A DNA stretch of 64,000 nt from Candidatus Nitrosotenuis aquarius. GTDB taxonomy: Archaea > Thermoproteota > Nitrososphaeria > Nitrososphaerales > Nitrosopumilaceae. Each line of letters begins with the position of its first letter. Position 1 is the first letter of the stretch. The notes beneath the pieces were generated by a model that was given only the letters and a program-made list of their open reading frames with translations, was not told where the DNA came from and did no database searches. The stretch lies in NCBI RefSeq assembly GCF_002787055.1, contig NZ_CP024808.1:832328-896327 (forward strand), written 5' to 3'. This document shows, piece after piece, positions 59,895 through 64,000 of the stretch. A program made the translations under genes and the position numbers.

Positions 59895-60180
59895 GATAGC
59901 TGTCTAGCTCCGTTAGACCGTCAACTACGCCCTTGTAGTTTTCGTCATTTTCCATGAATTTGGCCAGCTTTTCAGAGTCAACCGAATAGGTATTGCCAGA
60001 CACAATGACAAATCCCGTCTCTGCAAGATACGCCAACCTGGTTTTGATTTCAGATTCTGTAATTCCAAGGCTTGAGGACAGGACTGTAGATTCTTTTGGT
60101 CCAGATTCCAGCTCTGCCATTATTATCGATACGTTCTGATCAAAGAGTGCTTCTGCTACTTTGGCCTTGTCATATGACAT
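59887..60180 (-). CDS. Small winged-helix transcriptional regulator
   Basis: Regulator of 97 residues with a winged helix: VSIIMAELESGPKESTVLSSSLGITESEIKTRLAYLAETGFVIVSGNTYSVD. It resembles ArsR-type or generic wHTH regulators; no metal-binding cysteines are present. Follows the VWA gene by 8 bp on the same strand. It is the nearest candidate to bind the palindromes at 59309-59345, but its lack of a metal site makes a remote DtxR-type protein more likely for those. Confidence 0.75.
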   Translation of the reverse strand: MSYDKAKVAEALFDQNVSIIMAELESGPKESTVLSSSLGITESEIKTRLAYLAETGFVIVSGNTYSVDSEKLAKFMENDENYKGVVDGLTELDSYLN

Positions 60181-60188
60181 GGTTTTGG

Positions 60189-61529
60189 CTAGTTTTTTGA
60201 GCCTAATATCTTCTTGGTGTTGTATAGGTAATCAATCACCAGGACCTTGTCCATGTTGTTTTGGTTTATGTGGTAGGTTTTGCCTTGGAGTATTTTTTCC
60301 ATCTGTTGCACGTATTCTAGCAGCTCCGATTCCTCGCTGACTACAATAGAATCAATCTGTATGTTTTCTCGCAGGCATTTTTTTGCCTCCGATACGGTTC
60401 GCTCATCTACTTTGGCATCGACTTTTTTGTATCTGTAACAAAGGTAGACCTGTGCTCCCTGAGACTGGTCGATTGCAAGGTTTCTTTCCGATTTTATTTT
60501 GGATAGTAATGGTTCGTTTGGCACGTAAAAGTTGGAATACGGCTTTTCTGAGAGAATCGCATTCTTTTGGGAATCATTGTCAACAAAGCAGGCACTGGGC
60601 TGGCCGTCGGTAATCATTACAATTCTTTTGTTTTTTGTACTTGTCTTTTGGAGGAGTTTTTTTGCCAGCCTAAATGCAGCCTGATAATTGGTATAGTGGA
60701 GGAATTCGTCGTTTGCGTCATATGTCTTCAAAAACGGAATGTCAAACGGATTGATTATTGATGCCATGGAGGCAAAGCCGATTATTTTGATGGAATCGTT
60801 TGGAAAGAACCTATTGTTCAGAACATAGAGGCTCCACAACGCTCGCTTTGCTGCCTCTATTCTGCTCATCCCAGAGCTAGTCAGAGATGATTTCATAGTA
60901 GAGCTCAGATCAATACAGTACACAATTGCGGCCCGGACATCTTCGGTTGTCTCAAATTCCTCAAAGTCATCAACATCCAAGTCCAAAGGAAAATCAAGTG
61001 TTTTTCCTTGCTTTGATAGCCTTTGTATTGTGTTTAAAATGCTGGCAGACACATTTAGCAGCTTGAGTTCTCCTCCAAGCTCGAATTTTTTTGTGGTATC
61101 AAGTATGGTGGTACCAGTACCCACGGATTTTGTCGCATGCAGCCCAAAGTCGCCGGTTTTTAGTTCTGCCATCAAGTCCCTGAGGATCTGGTTTCCTATT
61201 GCAAAGAATCCTTTTTTGGTGAGCCAGTTTTTTTCGTCCTTGAGATAGCCGTGCTCTAGAAGATACTTTGTGATGGGCTTTGTGTCGTCGCTTTTTGGGC
61301 TTTGGTCGGATTCTGTTTGGGTCTGATCGGAGTTGGCTTCATCGATGTTTCCCTGTAAAATAGATTCCAACTCCTCAAAGCTTGGCGCCTTTTCCCGCAT
61401 CGATTGGTTTGCCAGGGATTGGAGTAGTTTTTCTATTGTCTGCTTGTCTAGGTCTTTTGATCCATCAGAGGGTTTTCTTTCTTCTGTGCTTGACTGGTAG
61501 ACGAATTTTTTTAGATTATGCTGCAACAT
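60189..61529 (-). CDS. VWA-domain protein partnering a MoxR-type ATPase
   Basis: Protein of 446 residues. The N-terminal 170 residues are charged with an acidic linker (EEANSDQTQTESDQ-like). The von Willebrand A domain follows: AAIVYCIDLSSTMKSS holds the MIDAS start (Asp, Ser, Thr) and MITDGQPSACF the later Asp. MIDAS proteins of this sort work with MoxR/chelatase AAA+ ATPases to insert metals or mature enzymes. It overlaps the ATPase gene by 14 bp, so the pair is a unit. No signal peptide: cytoplasmic. Confidence 0.85.
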   Translation of the reverse strand: MLQHNLKKFVYQSSTEERKPSDGSKDLDKQTIEKLLQSLANQSMREKAPSFEELESILQGNIDEANSDQTQTESDQSPKSDDTKPITKYLLEHGYLKDEKNWLTKKGFFAIGNQILRDLMAELKTGDFGLHATKSVGTGTTILDTTKKFELGGELKLLNVSASILNTIQRLSKQGKTLDFPLDLDVDDFEEFETTEDVRAAIVYCIDLSSTMKSSLTSSGMSRIEAAKRALWSLYVLNNRFFPNDSIKIIGFASMASIINPFDIPFLKTYDANDEFLHYTNYQAAFRLAKKLLQKTSTKNKRIVMITDGQPSACFVDNDSQKNAILSEKPYSNFYVPNEPLLSKIKSERNLAIDQSQGAQVYLCYRYKKVDAKVDERTVSEAKKCLRENIQIDSIVVSEESELLEYVQQMEKILQGKTYHINQNNMDKVLVIDYLYNTKKILGSKN

Positions 61530-63126
61530 AGCCTGCGTCTTTTTTGTCTATTATCTTTGGAGTGGAATAATGCAAGCCGTCAAGGATTATTTCCAGTATT
61601 GCGGCTTTTAGCTCGGCTTCCGTATTTTGTGATATTGCAATGTTTTTGGCATCGATGTCTTTTGCAAGGCTTGACTGTTCTGGCATTATTTGCTCTAGCT
61701 TGGATTGAACCAATTTTGATAGATTTGCAAAATTTAGAAGCTGGTTAGAATAAGAGACTTGGCCGTTCTGCCAGACCATTCCCTGGGATACCTGGAAGGT
61801 TTTGCCAGAGAATTCCTGCTTTATTGCATCAAGTGTTTCTTGCTGTATACCCTGGATGTATTCTAGGCACGTTTCGCGAATGGAATCATCAAGAATAGAG
61901 TCGAATATTTTTCTGCGGTTTTCCATGGTGTCGTCAATTTCAGATAGTTCAAACTTGGCAATCTGTCCCAGGCAATACATATCAGAGTGTCTCGGAACAG
62001 GAATTGTCTTGTGAAATATTGCGCGAGTTCTTTCTGATTCTCCCACCAGCAGCTCCAGTCCGTGGATTCCAAATCTCACACTCACTCCCTTTGCCTGGTT
62101 TATTTCGGAATTTGCGCGAGCCTTGTGGACTAGTCTTGCCAGAGTTTTTAGTACAAAGACCGGAACTAGGCAGCTTGCAAGTTTTGCCTCTTGCAGAATA
62201 ATTTGCATTTCATGCTCTATTGTTTTTGGATAGTGGGTGTGTATGTGGGATTTTAGTCTGTCATAGAGCGGCTCTATTATTTTGCCAGAGTGGGTATAGT
62301 CAATTGGGTTTGCAGTTGCAAAAAACACAGTCTTTGGCTCAAAAATAACCGGATACGATCCTGTGGTATATCTGCCCTCTTGCAATACCGACAATAATGC
62401 TACTTGCTTTCTTGGGTCCAGAACAGGCAGCTCATCAATGCAAAAGATTCCGTGCTTTGCCTGGAGCAGCTGCCCCGGGGAATACGAGTCTATTTTGTAC
62501 ATTTCGACTCCTTTTTTTGCAACCTTGATTGCGTCGATATAGCCAACCAAGTCCTTGACAGAAATGTCTGGTGTTGCCAAAACATATCGAAACCTCTGCG
62601 AGCCTTCAACCCAGTTTATCTTGGTGTCTAGCTTGTTGTCTTGGATTTTTTTTGCGCTCTCTGGGCTGATGTGAAATGTGGGCGATGCACCTGACGGCTC
62701 TTGGCCTTCTAATAATGACACAAGGTCGTCTTGCGGCAGATCCATCGGGGTATCATTTGTAATGGAGCCATCGATTACTGGTATTGGCGATAGGAGATTT
62801 TTTGCAATTACCTCGACTAGTCTTGTCTTTGCCTGGCCGATTTGCCCAATCAAAAATACGTCATGGCATGACAAAATAGCTCTGTCCAGTGCAGGAACCA
62901 CATCATCGTCATAGCCTACAATTCCCGGATATTTGGTTCCGTTTTCATTCATTGTGCGAATTAGGTTTTGCCTGAGCTGCTCTTTAGCATCCAACAACCT
63001 ATAATTGATTTCTAGTAGATCGCCAATTGTTTTTAGCGACTGATAGTCTTCTGGCAGTCCTGCCTTGATCTGCGTGTACTTTGGTTGTGAGCCATAACAC
63101 TTTGAGACTAGCTGTGAGGCTTCCAA
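61516..63126 (-). CDS. MoxR/chelatase-type AAA+ ATPase
   Basis: Protein of 536 residues. A helical N-terminus is followed by an AAA+ module: Walker A GQIGQAKT (near residues 95-102), an insertion with SITNDTPMDLPQDDLVSLLEGQEPSGASP, Walker B GIFCIDELPVL, sensor 1 FATANPIDYT and arginine-finger region IIEPLYDRLKSHI. The helix-2 insert is typical of the magnesium-chelatase/MoxR clade. The C-terminal 200 residues are helical. With the VWA partner it probably remodels a protein or inserts a metal. The target is not identified; the neighbouring metal-handling genes are suggestive only. Confidence 0.88.
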   Translation of the reverse strand: MEASQLVSKCYGSQPKYTQIKAGLPEDYQSLKTIGDLLEINYRLLDAKEQLRQNLIRTMNENGTKYPGIVGYDDDVVPALDRAILSCHDVFLIGQIGQAKTRLVEVIAKNLLSPIPVIDGSITNDTPMDLPQDDLVSLLEGQEPSGASPTFHISPESAKKIQDNKLDTKINWVEGSQRFRYVLATPDISVKDLVGYIDAIKVAKKGVEMYKIDSYSPGQLLQAKHGIFCIDELPVLDPRKQVALLSVLQEGRYTTGSYPVIFEPKTVFFATANPIDYTHSGKIIEPLYDRLKSHIHTHYPKTIEHEMQIILQEAKLASCLVPVFVLKTLARLVHKARANSEINQAKGVSVRFGIHGLELLVGESERTRAIFHKTIPVPRHSDMYCLGQIAKFELSEIDDTMENRRKIFDSILDDSIRETCLEYIQGIQQETLDAIKQEFSGKTFQVSQGMVWQNGQVSYSNQLLNFANLSKLVQSKLEQIMPEQSSLAKDIDAKNIAISQNTEAELKAAILEIILDGLHYSTPKIIDKKDAGYVAA

Positions 63127-63190
63127 GTGATATTACTTGGTTTATTTTATCTAATAATATTGCGGAGATATCATAATTGCCAAGGCAGGG

Positions 63191-63198
63191 TTTTTATC
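63191..63198 (+). promoter_or_regulatory. TATA-like box of rps13-rps4
   Basis: TTTTTATC centred about 29 nt before the TTG at 63224; supports this non-ATG start and a leaderless transcript. Confidence 0.5.
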
Positions 63199-63223
63199 GG
63201 GGTCGCTTGGATTCCCCAATTAC

Positions 63224-63835
63224 TTGTCAGCACAAGACTATAGACACATTGTAAGAATTGTCGGAAAGGACATTCCGGGAGACAAAAAGCTCTCAGTAGG
63301 CCTAACCCACATCAAAGGTGTCGGATACAACTTTGCCAATGCTATAATCGGTGCACTGGGCTTGAACCCAAACAGCAATATTGGCTTTTTGACCGAGTCC
63401 CAAGTCGAGTCCATTGAAAAGACACTCAAGGACCCAACTACAGTGAAATTTCCATCTTGGTTACTAAACAGAAGAAAGGATGTTGAGACAGGCACAACCA
63501 CACATCTTATCACATCAGACGTGGCATTTACAGTTAGAAACGATATTGAACGAGAAAAGCTCTCAAACAGTTGGAGAGGCTTTCGTCATACTTATGGATT
63601 AAAGGTTAGAGGACAGCGAACCCGAACCACTGGTCGTAAAGGAGCATCAGTTGGTGTAAAGAAGGGAGGCAAAGTACTACCTGCCGGAGCTGCACCAGCA
63701 GCTGCCCCAGGAGCTGAAGCGCCAGCTGCCCCAACTGCCGGAGCTGCACCAGCTGCCAAGCCAGCTGCAGGAGCTGCTCCAGCAAAACCAGCCGCGGCTC
63801 CAGCTGCAAAACCAGCTGCTCCAGCAAAGAAATAG
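63224..63835 (+). CDS. rps13: Small ribosomal subunit protein S13 with Ala/Pro-rich tail
   Basis: 30S head protein. The normal S13 fold fills residues 1-150 ([63 protein letters not shown]). A low-complexity tail of about 53 residues, made of Ala, Pro, Gly and a few Lys, follows ([15 protein letters not shown] type), encoded by repeats of GCTGCACCA-like units (63685-63830). Such a tail is not part of the usual archaeal protein. TTG start supported by the TATA-like box. First gene of the S13-S4 operon. Confidence 0.95.
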   Translation: MSAQDYRHIVRIVGKDIPGDKKLSVGLTHIKGVGYNFANAIIGALGLNPNSNIGFLTESQVESIEKTLKDPTTVKFPSWLLNRRKDVETGTTTHLITSDVAFTVRNDIEREKLSNSWRGFRHTYGLKVRGQRTRTTGRKGASVGVKKGGKVLPAGAAPAAAPGAEAPAAPTAGAAPAAKPAAGAAPAKPAAAPAAKPAAPAKK

Positions 63836-63846
63836 AGGGAATGTGA

Positions 63847-64000
63847 ATGGGAGATCCAAAATATCCAAGCCGAGTCTGGAGAAAACCAAAGCGTCCACTG
63901 AACTATGACTTCATGATGGAGGATCTCAACACACTTGGCAATTATGGTCTAAAGAACAAGCGGGAATTATGGAAGGCAAGAACCGAATTATCTAGGGTAA
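63847..64000 (+). CDS. rps4: Small ribosomal subunit protein S4, N-terminal part
   Basis: ATG at 63847 opens a frame that runs off the window: MGDPKYPSRVWRKPKRPLNY, then DFMMEDLNTLGNYGLKNKRELWKARTELSRV. This is the archaeal S4 N-terminus (PRVWRKPK and GLKNKRELWK). S13-S4 is the standard archaeal order, usually continuing into S11 and rpoD. Confidence 0.93.
   Translation, partial: MGDPKYPSRVWRKPKRPLNYDFMMEDLNTLGNYGLKNKRELWKARTELSRV

Noticed and set aside
1-64000. Search for transposases, phage genes, CRISPR repeats, rRNA and defence systems
   Set aside because: None recognised; the region is conserved housekeeping and surface/metal genes with even composition.

Overview
The window is a compact, moderately AT-rich archaeal chromosome segment. 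It most likely comes from an ammonia-oxidising thaumarchaeon (Nitrososphaerota, Nitrosopumilales-like); the genus is not resolved. The evidence is archaeal-type information genes (TFB, Spt5, RpoH, prefoldin alpha, L12/P1, L30e, L32e, L19e, SecE, archaeal AlaRS and LeuRS), an unsplit RNA polymerase subunit A of 1262 residues (typical of Thaumarchaeota), three secreted proteins ending in the thaumarchaeal PEFG sorting signal, a two-domain multicopper oxidase beside a ZIP transporter, and mostly leaderless genes with a TATA-like box about 25-30 nt upstream of the start codon. No insertion sequence, prophage, CRISPR array or rRNA was seen.

Layout. 1-9.4 kb: argF (cut by the window edge), ftsY, pfdA, a cupin, superoxide dismutase, a membrane-anchored subtilase, ATP-type PEP carboxykinase, rpl32e-rpl19e, ogt and dtdA. 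9.5-13.8 kb: a secE-spt5-rpl11-rpl1-rpl10 translocation/ribosome block with an Lrp regulator and a UPF0126 membrane protein interspersed, and rpl12 on the other strand. 13.8-20.6 kb: two unknown proteins, then alaS-leuS. 20.6-28.2 kb: a small-gene region with a geranylgeranyl reductase-family enzyme, a GIY-YIG protein, several zinc-finger or basic micro-ORFs, a PD-(D/E)XK-like protein coupled to tfb, two CPA2 antiporters, a cysteine-cluster protein and a tRNA-Gln with two introns. 28.2-39.9 kb: the rpoH-rpoB-rpoA ... rpl30e-nusA-rps12-rps7 block, read leftward and interrupted by two secreted-protein genes. 40-42.8 kb: three tandem PEFG-type surface proteins. 42.8-48.5 kb: cysteine desulfurase, larE and larC on the minus strand, diverging from malate dehydrogenase and larB, then a VIT1-like transporter. 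48.5-55.7 kb: a B12-type radical SAM enzyme, a matrixin-like protease, a CFI-box surface protein and a 969-residue S-layer-like protein. 55.7-63.1 kb: a metal-handling block (CDF exporter, ZIP transporter, multicopper oxidase, small membrane protein, winged-helix protein) followed by a VWA protein and a MoxR-type AAA+ ATPase. 63.2-64 kb: rps13 and the start of rps4.

How the parts fit. The window serves transcription and translation, envelope construction and metal/cofactor handling. The points most worth a second look are: a FtsY whose acidic domain and membrane-targeting-like motif sit at the C-terminus; twin palindromes between the multicopper oxidase and its divergent neighbour; a nickel-pincer cofactor pathway with a three-cysteine LarE overlapping a cysteine desulfurase and no larA in view; the two-intron tRNA-Gln(CTG); an 18-codon half-lysine micro-gene with its own promoter and terminator; and a possible chain of overlapping micro-ORFs leading into a GIY-YIG protein. 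Genes and motifs were read directly from the sequence. Functions of named families are established knowledge; regulatory roles and system-level links are inference.
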